Shown piece by piece: positions 34,304 to 43,676 of a stretch of DNA of 64,000 nt. This DNA is from an uncultured Anaerolineae bacterium (GTDB lineage: Bacteria > Chloroflexota > Anaerolineae > Aggregatilineales > Phototrophicaceae), in the NCBI GenBank assembly GCA_934216615.1, contig CAKQCB010000001.1, forward strand, positions 434,001-498,000, read 5' to 3'. The translations under genes and the position numbers were made by a program. Numbering within the stretch: position 1 is the first letter of the stretch; each line of letters opens with the position of its first letter. Under the pieces are notes generated by a model. The model did not search any database. It saw nothing but the letters and a program-made list of their open reading frames with translations, and had not been told where the DNA came from.

Positions 34304-37003
34304 ATGAAACCGATGACCAGCGCAGAAGCGCGTCAAGCGTTCCTCGACTTTTTTGTCGAGTACAACCATCGCGAAGTTCCATCCTCATCTTTAGTTCCCG
34401 CGAATGATCCAACGTTATTATTCGTGAATTCAGGCATGGTTCAATTCAAAGATGTCTTTCTCGGCATTGATAAACGTGATTACACCCGCGCCACAACTGC
34501 TCAAAAAAGCATGCGCGTCAGCGGTAAACATAACGACCTCGAAAATGTCGGCCCTTCCCCGCGTCACCATACATTCTTTGAAATGTTGGGGAATTTTAGC
34601 TTTGGCGATTATTTCAAAAAAGATGCGGCCCGCTTTGCATATACCGTCCTGACAGAAGTCTTTAAACTACCCAAAGACCGTCTCGCGGTCACCGTCTACA
34701 AAAATGACGATGATGCCTACAACATTTGGGTGAACGAAGTCGGCGTTGATCCGCTTCGCGTCGCACGGATGGGGCCGAAGACCAACTTCTGGCAAATGGC
34801 GGATGTTGGGCCGTGTGGCCCGTGTAGTGAAATTTTCTGGGATCGTAACCCTGAGCGGGGCGTTGACAGCATCATCCCTGAACTTCAAGCGGAAGAAGAT
34901 CGTTTCCTTGAAGTGTGGAATCTGGTCTTTATGCAGTTCAACCGCACCCAACCTGACCCTGAGCATACAGGTCAATATGATATACCCCTTCCCGCCCCTA
35001 GTGTGGATACAGGGATGGGGTTAGAGCGTATTCTCAGCGTGATGAATGGGGTCGATAACAACTACGACACCGACTTGTTTTTGCCCATTATGAAGTTGAC
35101 GCAGAAATTGGCGGGGCATAGTGACGAAGAACGACTTGCCAACATCGTCCCTTATCGCGTCATCGCGGATCATATTCGTGCGGCGGTCTTCTTGATTGCA
35201 GACGGCGTATTGCCCGGCGCCAAAGGGCGCGATTCCGTGTGCCGCTTGGTCGTCCGTCGGGCCTCACGCTTCGGCCAGAAGTTAGGTTTCAACGAACCCT
35301 TCTTAGGTAAAGTTGCCGATGCCGTTTTTGATATTATGGGGGGGCATTACACCGAGCTTGTTGAAAAGCGCGAATCGATCAAGAAGATCATCACGCAAGA
35401 AGAAGTGCGTTTCCGTCGCACGTTAGATCGCGGTGTGGACGAGCTGAATGAGAAACTTACCCAGCTTCCCGAAGGGGGTCAACTTTCAGGTGAAGATGCG
35501 TTCTACTTAAAAGCCACGCTCGGCTTACCCATCCAAGTGACAAAAGACATTGTTGAAGAACGTGGCTATACCGTCGATATGGACGGTTACGAAACCGCCG
35601 AAAACGAACATGGGATTCGAAGCGGTGGCGGCCAAGCGATGGGAAGCATCGACTTAGGCGAACTATATAAGAACCTTCTGAACGACCTCAAATCACAAGG
35701 AAAATTGGGCGAGAATGGGGTGATTTATCTTCCCTATGGCGACACCCAACTGGATGCGACGGTATTAGCGATGGTACGCGATGGTGAACCTGTCAGTGAT
35801 GTGATTGTAGGTGACAAAGTTGAAGTCGTTTTAGACCACACCCCATTCTACGTTGAAGCGGGCGGTCAAGTCAGTGATACAGGTGTCATCGCAGGGAAAG
35901 GATGGCGTATCGAAGTCGAGGATATGGCACGTCCGATTGGTGGGATGATCATTCATCGCGGTGAAGTAATTGAAGGCACACCCCATCAAGGCGATGCTGT
36001 TCGTGCCGAAGTGGACAGCGCCCGCCGTACCGACATCACCCGCAACCACACCGCAACCCATCTTCTCCACGCGGCGCTGCGTGACCTGCTAGGAACACAT
36101 GTACAACAACGAGGTTCGCTCGTTGCGCCGGACCGTCTGCGTTTTGACTTCGTTCACGATGCCAAAGTCACACACGAAGAACTGTCCAAAATTGAAAAAG
36201 CAGTCAATGCGATCATCCTGAAAGACTTCCCCGTCAAAGCGGAAGAAAAGTCGCTGGATGAAGCGAAAAAAGAAGGCGCGATGGCGCTGTTCGGCGAAAA
36301 ATACGGTGAACGTGTGCGCACGATTGTGATCGAAAAAGAAGATGATCGCTACAGCTATGAGCTGTGCGGGGGTGTTCACGTCAAACAAACGTCCGATATC
36401 GGCCCATTCTTGATCGTCAGCGAAGGAAGTGTGAGCGCAGGCGTGCGCCGTGTCGAAGCCTTCACGGGTGTTGGTGCATTGGACTATATCCGCCACAACC
36501 TTGAGCTTCTGCACAGCGTGGCATCCCAAGTGGGCGCAACGCCTGAAACCGTGTCTGAACGGGTGGCAGCCTTACAAAATGAGTTGGTCACGACCCGTAA
36601 ACAAGTTGAAAAACTTCAACGTGAAACCGCCAAAGCGACATTTGATGCGTTGCTGAGCCGTGCGGAAACCTTTGATAAAGGGCAGATGCTCGTCGCCCAA
36701 GTGGATAATGTGCCCGTAGACACCTTGCGCGAAATGTCGGACTGGTTCCGTAGTAAAGTCACCAGTGGGGTGCTGGTATTAGGTGCTGTGAGTGACGGAC
36801 GGCCTCAGTTGTTGGTGAGCGTTACCGATGATCTCATCAAACAAGGAGTGCATGCGGGCAACCTGATCAAACAAATTGCGTCAGTCGTGGGCGGGGGTGG
36901 CGGGGGTCGCCCTAACCTAGCGCAAGCAGGCGGGAAAGATGCAGAGAAACTTCCCGAAGCCTTACAACTGGCTCGTCAATTAATCACCAACGGGCAAGGA
37001 TGA
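34304..37003 (+). CDS. alaS: Alanyl-tRNA synthetase
   Basis: 899 aa class-II synthetase. Domains in order: aminoacylation domain ('NDPTLLFVNSGMVQFKDVFL', 'MGPKTNFWQMADVGPCGPCS'), tRNA-binding helical part, editing domain with the zinc/catalytic motif 'NHTATHLLHAALR' and 'CGGVHVKQTSDIG', a coiled-coil and the C-Ala domain ending in a Gly-rich 'VGGGGGGRPNLAQAGGK' loop. Length is normal. ATG 34304 begins 'MKPMTSAEARQAFLDFF'. The stop overlaps the next start as ATGA, so it leads a five-gene operon. Confidence 0.96.
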   Translation: MKPMTSAEARQAFLDFFVEYNHREVPSSSLVPANDPTLLFVNSGMVQFKDVFLGIDKRDYTRATTAQKSMRVSGKHNDLENVGPSPRHHTFFEMLGNFSFGDYFKKDAARFAYTVLTEVFKLPKDRLAVTVYKNDDDAYNIWVNEVGVDPLRVARMGPKTNFWQMADVGPCGPCSEIFWDRNPERGVDSIIPELQAEEDRFLEVWNLVFMQFNRTQPDPEHTGQYDIPLPAPSVDTGMGLERILSVMNGVDNNYDTDLFLPIMKLTQKLAGHSDEERLANIVPYRVIADHIRAAVFLIADGVLPGAKGRDSVCRLVVRRASRFGQKLGFNEPFLGKVADAVFDIMGGHYTELVEKRESIKKIITQEEVRFRRTLDRGVDELNEKLTQLPEGGQLSGEDAFYLKATLGLPIQVTKDIVEERGYTVDMDGYETAENEHGIRSGGGQAMGSIDLGELYKNLLNDLKSQGKLGENGVIYLPYGDTQLDATVLAMVRDGEPVSDVIVGDKVEVVLDHTPFYVEAGGQVSDTGVIAGKGWRIEVEDMARPIGGMIIHRGEVIEGTPHQGDAVRAEVDSARRTDITRNHTATHLLHAALRDLLGTHVQQRGSLVAPDRLRFDFVHDAKVTHEELSKIEKAVNAIILKDFPVKAEEKSLDEAKKEGAMALFGEKYGERVRTIVIEKEDDRYSYELCGGVHVKQTSDIGPFLIVSEGSVSAGVRRVEAFTGVGALDYIRHNLELLHSVASQVGATPETVSERVAALQNELVTTRKQVEKLQRETAKATFDALLSRAETFDKGQMLVAQVDNVPVDTLREMSDWFRSKVTSGVLVLGAVSDGRPQLLVSVTDDLIKQGVHAGNLIKQIASVVGGGGGGRPNLAQAGGKDAEKLPEALQLARQLITNGQG

Positions 37004-38652
37004 ACAAAAATATCGAGTATCTCCAGTTAGAAGCGGACGACGACGTTACCACCGTCCGAGACCGTCTCGCTTTTTTACGCGGGAAACGGGTGCTTTTGAT
37101 CTGGCCAGAACAAGGCACCCCGCTTCAACGCAAACTCGACCTCGTTTTGATCCAACGAGAGGCAGTGCGTCGTGCAGTTCGCCTAGCAATCGTCACGCAT
37201 AATGACGATGTGATTCATCACGCCCAAGAATTGAATATCAGCACTTTTGAAACCATCAAAGCAGGGGAACGGGGCAAATGGAAACGGGGCAGTACGCGCG
37301 TGTTTCTAAACCGCATCCAACGCCCCGAAGAAATAGACCCCGACGACTTGATGCCGTATGCCAGTCGTGTGCGCACCCCCGCGCAGAGCATTCGACGACT
37401 GGCGTTCAATATGATCACACGCACGCTCACGTTGGGTATTCTAGGGGGCGTGGTTGTCGCGATTGCGTTCCTCGTCATTCCCAGCGCGCAAGTTGTAATT
37501 ATGCCTGAACTCACACAGTTGACCAGCAGTGTGAGCATCACGGCTGACCCAACCCGTGAACAATCCAATGTCGATGTTGAAAACGCCATCATGCCAGCAA
37601 CGCTTTTACGGGTTGAGGTGGAAGAACGCGCCACCTTGCCTACGACGGGCATTTTACAGCTCGAGACGATCCCCGCAACGGGGCGGGTGACGTTCATCAA
37701 CCGTTCCCAAGAGACGGTTGAAATCCCTGCGGGTTCGCTCGTCAGCACCAGCGCAGGCACACCGATCGTTTTCCGCACCCTTTCGAGCATCACCTTAGAT
37801 TCAAATGATGGACAGCAGGCAGAAACGACAGTTGAAGCCATCCCAGAATCTTCAGGGTTGGTAGGAAATGTGGATGCTGGCTTAATCAACACATTGATTG
37901 GCCCGCTGGCCGACCTTGTGGAAGTGCGCAATTTAGTCCCGACTACAGGCGGGGAAGAAGACAGCCTACGCACCGTCACCCAAGAAGACCATGAACGGCT
38001 GATTGCGGTGCTCCGTCAGCAGTTACAGGAACGGGCATTTCGTGAACTTGAACCACGCATCACAGGGCAACAGCTCATCATCCCCGAAACGGTCAATATT
38101 GCAGAAGAACGTAATGATTGGATGACCTTTAATTATGCGGTGGGGGATGCCGCTGAAAATTTGACGCTCACCATGCGCGCACGCGTGGAAGTCACGGCGG
38201 TTGACCTACAAATTGCTCAGCAAATTGCGTATGCACGTCTCAGCGCGCAAATTCCAGCGGGACAAGTGATTCAGCCGAATACGATCCAATATGCGCTTGA
38301 AGGGATCAGCCAAATCACCACCAACGGGCGGGTTTCATTCAACTTGAATGCAAGCGGGGTTGTTGGCGTAGCGGTCAATGCAGGGGCGATTCAACAGCAG
38401 TTAGCCAGTCTCAATACAGAGACCGCCTTATTATGGCTTCAGTCCACTATTCCACTGGCCGCAGGGACAACGCCCACTATCACCGTGTCGCCCGAATGGA
38501 TGCCAATTCTGCCGATTTTATCTCAGCGGATTCAGGTCAGGATTGATAGTGCGCTACCCCAACCAAGCGAAGAAACGGTGCTGGATGCTGATGCTGTCCC
38601 TACCCCATTACCCGACATTGACGCATTAGCGCCGTCAGAGGCGGGTTCATGA
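37000..38652 (+). CDS. Membrane-anchored Baseplate-J-like domain protein
   Basis: 550 aa. The N-terminal ~130 residues are a soluble domain ('VRDRLAFLRGKRVLLIWPEQ'), then one membrane helix ('TLGILGGVVVAIAFLVIP', ~145-163) and a large extracytoplasmic part with the Baseplate_J/gp47 beta domain: 'ATGRVTFINRSQETVEIPAG', 'GTPIVFRTLSSITL', 'AIPESSGLVGNVDAGLINTL'. Such proteins occur in Chloroflexota and Actinomycetota as cellular, non-phage proteins of unknown role. Here it sits between alaS and ruvX, joined by ATGA overlaps at both ends, so it is firmly part of this operon. No other phage tail genes are near. Envelope or adhesion role is an inference. Confidence 0.75.
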   Translation: MNKNIEYLQLEADDDVTTVRDRLAFLRGKRVLLIWPEQGTPLQRKLDLVLIQREAVRRAVRLAIVTHNDDVIHHAQELNISTFETIKAGERGKWKRGSTRVFLNRIQRPEEIDPDDLMPYASRVRTPAQSIRRLAFNMITRTLTLGILGGVVVAIAFLVIPSAQVVIMPELTQLTSSVSITADPTREQSNVDVENAIMPATLLRVEVEERATLPTTGILQLETIPATGRVTFINRSQETVEIPAGSLVSTSAGTPIVFRTLSSITLDSNDGQQAETTVEAIPESSGLVGNVDAGLINTLIGPLADLVEVRNLVPTTGGEEDSLRTVTQEDHERLIAVLRQQLQERAFRELEPRITGQQLIIPETVNIAEERNDWMTFNYAVGDAAENLTLTMRARVEVTAVDLQIAQQIAYARLSAQIPAGQVIQPNTIQYALEGISQITTNGRVSFNLNASGVVGVAVNAGAIQQQLASLNTETALLWLQSTIPLAAGTTPTITVSPEWMPILPILSQRIQVRIDSALPQPSEETVLDADAVPTPLPDIDALAPSEAGS

Positions 38653-39107
38653 ACGGTCGGCTGTTGGGTATAGATCACGGCTTAAAGCGTATTGGCATCG
38701 CGGTGAGCGACCCTACAGGGTTGGTTGCGCGTGAATTAGAGATCATCACGAGAAAATCCAAAAAAGAAGATTTTGAGAGAATCCAACACCTGGCGCAGCA
38801 GCATCAAGTGGTCGGGTTTGTGGTGGGCATGCCCCACAATTTTGACCTGCCGCCCGACGTCCCATCCCCTGCGGATCGGGTAAACCGCTGGTTAGAACAT
38901 TTTCGCCCCACCACCCCATTACCGATTGTGCTTTGGGATGAACAAATGTCCAGCGTAGATGCACAAGAACTTTCGCGTCAAAAACGTCGTCATGTAAGAG
39001 ACCCCATAGACGATCTCGCCGCGCGGGTGATCTTACAAAGTTTCTTAGATGCACTGCGGGATGGGCTTGCAGAATTCCCGCCCTCGCCATCGAATCAAGA
39101 GGAGTAA
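38649..39107 (+). CDS. ruvX: Putative Holliday junction resolvase RuvX/YqgF
   Basis: 152 aa RNase H-fold nuclease, thought to act on RNA (16S rRNA maturation) and/or junctions. Motifs: 'LLGIDHGLKRIGIAVSDPTG' with the first catalytic Asp, 'VGFVVGMPHNFD', 'VLWDEQMSSVDAQE' and 'PIDDLAARVILQSFLD' with the last acidic pair. It overlaps the upstream gene by 4 bp and ends 4 bp before the mltG start. Confidence 0.92.
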   Translation: MNGRLLGIDHGLKRIGIAVSDPTGLVARELEIITRKSKKEDFERIQHLAQQHQVVGFVVGMPHNFDLPPDVPSPADRVNRWLEHFRPTTPLPIVLWDEQMSSVDAQELSRQKRRHVRDPIDDLAARVILQSFLDALRDGLAEFPPSPSNQEE

Positions 39108-39111
39108 GTTT

Positions 39112-40218
39112 GTGAGCCGAATCCTAAAAATTCTTATCGCCCTCACCGTTTTATTCATGTGCTCTGTGGTCGTCTTAGGGGTCGGCTTATTTGTAGTTTC
39201 AAACGGTGACCCGGTGAATTATGTGCGCGTGGAGTTGATTCGACTTTCACTCTCAGGCCGTGAAGAAGAACTTCAAAACCGTCCTTCCAGTGACACCACC
39301 CCCATCCGTTTTACGATTCCTGTGGGGGCGACACCCCGCGTAGTTGCCAACCAACTTTATGCGCAAGGACTGATTCGCGACGAAGACTTATTTGTTGACT
39401 ACGTTCGTGCCAACAATCTCGACATTGAGATTGAAGCGGGCACCTTTTTCCTCAATCGTTCACAAAACATCCCTGAAATTGCCGTCGCCATCACCGACAC
39501 ACGCAACAGCCAATTTGCTTTCCGCATTTTAGAAGGCTGGCGCATGGAAGAAATCGCAAACGTGATCGACCAAAATCCCTATTTTGGCTTTAGCGGGCAA
39601 GATTTCTTAGCTGTGGTGGGCGCAGGCGCTCAAATTGAACAGGGCTTCATAGACTATGTAGGTCTTCCCGCAGGCGCGTCGCTGGAAGGTTTCTTATTCC
39701 CCGACACGTATCAACTTCCGGCGGATGTTACCCCCGTACAGCTTCGCTCGATTCTGCTCAATACGTTCATGGAAAATGTAGGTTCAGATTTATATACCCA
39801 AGCCTTGCAACAAGGCTTTACGCTTCGCGAAATGGTCGCGCTGGGGTCGATCATTCAACGAGAAGCTGTCCATGCCGACGAACACACAATGATTTCAAGC
39901 GCATACCGCAATCGTTTAGCCATCGGCATGAATTTGGATGCTGACCCGACCGTTCAATACGGCATCGGCTTTGAGAATGGATCATGGTGGCCCCAGATCA
40001 CCCAAGCAGATTATCGCGAGGCAATTTCACCTTATAACACCTATATCAATGCAGGCTTACCCCCCGGACCGATTGCCAGCCCGGGAATTTCCGCAATTCG
40101 CGCCGCCATCAACCCAGAAAGCACCGACTTTTACTACTTCCGCGCAGATTGTAGTGGCAACGGCTATCATAATTTTGCGCGCACCTTTGAAGAACACTTG
40201 GCAAACGGGTGCTCATGA
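39112..40218 (+). CDS. mltG: Endolytic murein transglycosylase MltG
   Basis: 368 aa from GTG 39112, chosen because GAGGAG sits just upstream and the membrane helix 'ALTVLFMCSVVVLGVGLFVV' follows; the frame extends to 39049 but without support. It is anchored by this helix with the LysM-like and YceG domain outside. Active-site region 'GSIIQREAVHADE' keeps the second Glu of the E-K-E motif (the catalytic Glu, E218 in E. coli by my recall) while the first is Gln. 'LDADPTVQYGIGF' and 'YNTYINAGLPPGPIASPG' are typical. It cuts new glycan strands. Confidence 0.93.
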   Translation: MSRILKILIALTVLFMCSVVVLGVGLFVVSNGDPVNYVRVELIRLSLSGREEELQNRPSSDTTPIRFTIPVGATPRVVANQLYAQGLIRDEDLFVDYVRANNLDIEIEAGTFFLNRSQNIPEIAVAITDTRNSQFAFRILEGWRMEEIANVIDQNPYFGFSGQDFLAVVGAGAQIEQGFIDYVGLPAGASLEGFLFPDTYQLPADVTPVQLRSILLNTFMENVGSDLYTQALQQGFTLREMVALGSIIQREAVHADEHTMISSAYRNRLAIGMNLDADPTVQYGIGFENGSWWPQITQADYREAISPYNTYINAGLPPGPIASPGISAIRAAINPESTDFYYFRADCSGNGYHNFARTFEEHLANGCS

Positions 40219-41018
40219 TACGGGTCATTCTCACCCTTGTGATCGCGCTAGGTCTAAGCGCGTGCGGTAGCACATCCCCTTTACCCATACGGATTGTTTT
40301 ATTCGCCCCCTTCGAAGGCCGTGAACGCGAAATCGGCTATCAAGCTTTGTATGCGTCACGGCTTGCGTGGGCGGAATACCAGCCGAATGTAGCGATTGAA
40401 CTTGTGGCGATTGATACGGGGGAAACCGTGCAAGGCATGATTCAGCGGGCTAATGCCATCGCCCGTGACCCACAAACACTACTGACTCTTGTTTTGGGTG
40501 AGATGTCCTCCACGCCTGACGTGCTCCATGCTTTTGGGGATGTCCCCGTGATTGTGGGTGGTTATTGGGGTGCGAATGTTTCAGAAAATACGTTCATCTT
40601 AGCGCCAGAAACGATAGTTCAACTTCACCAAGAAGATGAGCGATACGCGCTTGAATCTCAAGCTATTACGGGGATACACCTGCTCAATGAAGGGGAACCT
40701 CAAATTATTGTGAGCAGTGGTCACTTGCCCGATGCAGACTTTACCACTCGTTATCTCGCAATGGATGTCTTTGCACCACCCCCTACCTTAGTGGCGACAC
40801 TTGCCTATCAAGCGACAGAAATCGCGCTCCAAGCGGTCGATATTCAAAGTACCCGTACCACAGTGATGAACGCTCTCACAGACGATGAGTTCATCACAGG
40901 GTACGGTACTGTTCAGTTCACCAATCATTACGCCCATTCGCTCGACGTGCATTTTTATGAATGGCGTAACGGTGAATTAGTTGATGTGACGGATATGTTC
41001 GATCTTCCCGTAGAATAA
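40215..41018 (+). CDS. Lipoprotein with periplasmic-binding-protein-like fold
   Basis: 267 aa. The chosen ATG at 40215 overlaps the mltG stop (ATGA). A signal peptide with lipobox 'IALGLSAC' (Cys ~17) indicates a lipoprotein. The body begins 'LPIRIVLFAPFEGREREIGY', similar to the start of type-I periplasmic binding proteins (amino-acid/branched-chain type: APF.G....G....G...A). 'LTLVLGEMSSTPDVLHAFGD' fits a Rossmann-like lobe. Length is short for a full two-lobe binding protein (usual ~350-400 aa), so the domain may be reduced. Last gene of the alaS operon, overlapping the convergent pdp by 42 bp. Function unknown. Confidence 0.65.
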   Translation: MIRVILTLVIALGLSACGSTSPLPIRIVLFAPFEGREREIGYQALYASRLAWAEYQPNVAIELVAIDTGETVQGMIQRANAIARDPQTLLTLVLGEMSSTPDVLHAFGDVPVIVGGYWGANVSENTFILAPETIVQLHQEDERYALESQAITGIHLLNEGEPQIIVSSGHLPDADFTTRYLAMDVFAPPPTLVATLAYQATEIALQAVDIQSTRTTVMNALTDDEFITGYGTVQFTNHYAHSLDVHFYEWRNGELVDVTDMFDLPVE

Positions 41019-42308
41019 TGGCAAGGGGTCTACAGGTGTAGAGCGAAACTCAAATGCGCGGTCTAAATGCGCAACCGCTTGTTTGATCTTCTTCTCGTCA
41101 TTAGCGTAAATCGTCGCGATGGGGTCGCCCGCATTCACCACAGTTCCCACTTTGACAGGTACGCTCACCCCAACAGCAAGATCAATCGGGTCTTCCTTGG
41201 TTTCGCGCCCTGCGCCTAATTCAAATGCGGCCTGAGCAACCGCCAGCGCATCAATCAGTTCAATATTGCCGGATTCTTTCGCGAAATAGGTTTGCTTGAT
41301 GCTCGCTTGTGGCAATAAAGAGGGGTCATCAACTTGCTTCACATCGCCCCCTTGCGCCGCCACCATATCGCGGAATTTATTGAAGGCTGCCCCGTTTGCC
41401 AAAGCCTCTTCAATCGTTTCTTTCGCTTCTTCTTGGGTCACCCAACGTTCACCTTGACCAGCCAAACGCAGCATTTGCACCGCAGTTTCAACACAATGCT
41501 CAAGGAAATCTTGAGGGCCAGCGCCTTTTAGGGTCTCAATGGCTTCTACAACTTCGAGAGCATTCCCAATTGCTTCTCCTAAGGGTTGGTTCATGTCGGA
41601 TAACAACGCGACAATATCACGGTTTGCGTCCGCGCCAATATCGACCATCGTCTGTGCCAATAGACGCGCATCATCTAGCGTTTTCATGAATGCGCCACGC
41701 CCAACTTTGACATCTAACACGATGCCATCCGCACCGGCGGCTATTTTCTTGCTCATGATACTGCTGGCAATCAAGGGCATGCTGGGCACCGTCGCGGTGA
41801 CATCCCGCAAGGCATAGATTTTGCCATCCGCTGGGGCAAGTGCTTTCGACTGCCCCGCAAGGACGATGCCATTTTTGCGCGCTAACTCAAAAAATTCGTT
41901 GCCACTTAAATCTACTCGGTAACCTTGGATAGACTCTAATTTATCTAATGTGCCACCGGAATAGCCTAAACCGCGCCCGCTCATCTTCGCGACGGGAACG
42001 CCACATGCGGCGACCAAAGGCACAACGACCAATGAAGTTTTGTCGCCCACCCCACCCGATGAATGTTTATCAACTGCGTAGCCAATCACATCGTATAAGG
42101 ATAAAGTTTCGCCAGAATTTGCCATCGCAACCGTTAATTCAGCGGTTTCGCTACGGGTCATTCCCCGCAAAAAGATAGCCATCAGCAACGCCGAAGCTTG
42201 ATAATCTGGAATGTCACCCGCTGTAAACCCCTGAATGAAAAAGGAAATTTCGGCGGCGGTCAGCGCGTGCCCATCACGTTTCTTCTCAATAATGTCAACC
42301 ATACGCAT
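40977..42308 (-). CDS. pdp: Pyrimidine-nucleoside phosphorylase
   Basis: 443 aa. It cleaves thymidine, uridine or deoxyuridine with phosphate to the base and (deoxy)ribose-1-phosphate. Signature 'MSGRGLGYSGGTLDKLESI' and 'DKHSSGGVGDKTSLVVVPL' are the phosphate/nucleoside sites; helical N-terminal domain and C-terminal 'GVSVPVKVGTVVNAGDPIAT' follow. deoA-type thymidine phosphorylase is the alternative and cannot be separated by eye. Its 3' end overlaps the convergent lipoprotein gene by 42 bp. Confidence 0.93.
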   Translation of the reverse strand: MRMVDIIEKKRDGHALTAAEISFFIQGFTAGDIPDYQASALLMAIFLRGMTRSETAELTVAMANSGETLSLYDVIGYAVDKHSSGGVGDKTSLVVVPLVAACGVPVAKMSGRGLGYSGGTLDKLESIQGYRVDLSGNEFFELARKNGIVLAGQSKALAPADGKIYALRDVTATVPSMPLIASSIMSKKIAAGADGIVLDVKVGRGAFMKTLDDARLLAQTMVDIGADANRDIVALLSDMNQPLGEAIGNALEVVEAIETLKGAGPQDFLEHCVETAVQMLRLAGQGERWVTQEEAKETIEEALANGAAFNKFRDMVAAQGGDVKQVDDPSLLPQASIKQTYFAKESGNIELIDALAVAQAAFELGAGRETKEDPIDLAVGVSVPVKVGTVVNAGDPIATIYANDEKKIKQAVAHLDRAFEFRSTPVDPLPLFYGKIEHIRHIN

Positions 42309-42477
42309 GGTATTTATTACTCCTACTCAAGCACATATTAGAATTTGCATAACATAATTAAATCGGAACATCTTTTTTGATAATTACAGGTATATTACAC
42401 ACAGAGTAAGGTTTCTTCATATTGTAGAGTCTAATGCTCATCAATTATCTATATGCCGTTGGTTTTAGGATCCATCA

Positions 42478-43164
42478 ATGAAACAACAGAACAAACAACT
42501 TTTAATTATCGGTGGTATTGTGGTCATCGCGCTGATTGCTGTTGGCGTGCTCATTCTAGCAACGAGCAGTGCGAACACCATCACCATTGATTATGCGAGT
42601 CTCCCACAAAGTCGCACGGCGGATGGCGGTTTTGTCATCGGCAACGAAGATGCTCCCATCACTATCGTTGAATTTGCTGACTGGGCATGCCCACATTGTC
42701 AGCAATATCACCCCGAAGTCCAGCGTTTTATTCAAGATTTTGTCGTGACAGGCTTAGCCAAATTTGAATACCGTGTTTTTCCCACCACAGGCGGACAAGT
42801 CACGGTCTTCATGGGCCAAGTCGCTGAATGTGCGGAAGAACAACGTCCCGGCGCATTCTGGGAAGTGTATGACATGCTTTATGTGTTGGTTGACCAAGGT
42901 TTACTCAATGGTGATGCTGGGCGTGTGGTCGCTGAACGTTTGGGCTTAAGCTACAGCGAAATCCTCACCTGTACAGCGGACAGCACCCGCGTCGCGGTAG
43001 ATTCGCAATTAGGCCAAACCAATGGTGTGACCGGTACACCGGGTGTGCGTATGCGTAATGGGAACGGGCCTCTCCAAACCATCTCCACATACAGCAGTGG
43101 CAGCGTTCCTTACTCGGTTTTAGCTTCTGTTGTGAACCAAGCGAACAACTTGCCCGCGAACTAA
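42478..43164 (+). CDS. Membrane-anchored DsbA-like thioredoxin-fold protein
   Basis: 228 aa. One N-terminal membrane helix ('LIIGGIVVIALIAVGVLILA') and an extracytoplasmic DsbA/Thioredoxin_4 domain. The redox motif is 'DWACPHCQQYHPEV' (CPHC, as in DsbA), followed by the helical insertion and the cis-Pro loop 'GVTGTPGVRMRNG'. It probably introduces or reshuffles disulfides in exported proteins; DsbB/VKOR partners are not in this window. ATG 42478 follows TAGGATCC. A terminator closes the gene. Confidence 0.9.
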   Translation: MKQQNKQLLIIGGIVVIALIAVGVLILATSSANTITIDYASLPQSRTADGGFVIGNEDAPITIVEFADWACPHCQQYHPEVQRFIQDFVVTGLAKFEYRVFPTTGGQVTVFMGQVAECAEEQRPGAFWEVYDMLYVLVDQGLLNGDAGRVVAERLGLSYSEILTCTADSTRVAVDSQLGQTNGVTGTPGVRMRNGNGPLQTISTYSSGSVPYSVLASVVNQANNLPAN

Positions 43165-43198
43165 GCTTTTTGCGAAACGCGCTAAAATTGAATACTTT

Positions 43199-43230
43199 AA
43201 AGAGGGACAGTTTAGTATCTGTCCCTCTTT
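43199..43230. terminator. Bidirectional intrinsic terminator
   Basis: 12-bp stem AAAGAGGGACAG (43199-43210) with CTGTCCCTCTTT (43219-43230), 8-nt loop; lies between the convergent DsbA-like (+) and lipoprotein (-) genes. Confidence 0.9.
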
Positions 43231-43234
43231 TATA

Positions 43235-43663
43235 TTACGATGCTGGGGTGACCTCGCCACACCATTTCCAATCGCCATCTTCTTCAACCATTTGATAGCT
43301 TCCTAACGGGAATGAACGCGCTTCACCGCCATAATCAATGATAATTTGCCCTGTACACGTCACCGATGAATCTTCATTCGCTGTGCAGATGGCCTCATCA
43401 AGCTGTGCAGACAAATTCGCAAACGAGTTCAGTTCACGGTTAATTTGATCTTCTAAATCACTGCATAAAAATTGACGAATCCCCGCCTCATCACCGTTTG
43501 TTTTCGCCGTGAGGTATTGAATCGCCACTTGCACCAGTACATTATCTTGTGCGGGTTCATTCACGGCGGGTGTGGTCACAACCTCTTGCGTATTACATGC
43601 CGATAAAATAATCAAACAGCCCCAGAGTAAGCCCAGTTTTACGAAGCGTAAAAAGTTCACCAT
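43235..43663 (-). CDS. Small lipoprotein, NTF2-like candidate
   Basis: 142 aa from ATG 43663 (GTG at 43660 also possible). Signal peptide with lipobox 'GCLIILSAC' gives a lipidated Cys. The mature part 'VLVQVAIQYLTAKTNGDEAG' plus beta strands 'SVTCTGQIIIDYGGEARSFP' and 'SYQMVEEDGDWKWCGEV' resembles DUF4878/NTF2-like lipoproteins. Four further Cys residues in the mature chain could form disulfides, which fits the neighbouring DsbA-like gene (inference). Directly follows the SGNH-type gene. Confidence 0.65.
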   Translation of the reverse strand: MVNFLRFVKLGLLWGCLIILSACNTQEVVTTPAVNEPAQDNVLVQVAIQYLTAKTNGDEAGIRQFLCSDLEDQINRELNSFANLSAQLDEAICTANEDSSVTCTGQIIIDYGGEARSFPLGSYQMVEEDGDWKWCGEVTPAS

Positions 43664-43676
43664 ACCTCTCAATCTT

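Noticed and set aside
37218..37979. 253-aa open frame antisense to the Baseplate-J gene
   Set aside because: Ser/Thr/Arg-rich composition without motifs, typical of a shadow frame opposite a real gene.
37000..38652. Prophage or contractile injection system suggested by the Baseplate-J domain
   Set aside because: No tail, sheath, capsid or integrase genes are near, and the protein has a membrane anchor and lies in a housekeeping operon.
39112..40218. Inactive MltG because the first Glu of the EKE motif is Gln
   Set aside because: By my count of the E. coli protein the catalytic Glu is the second one, which is kept here.
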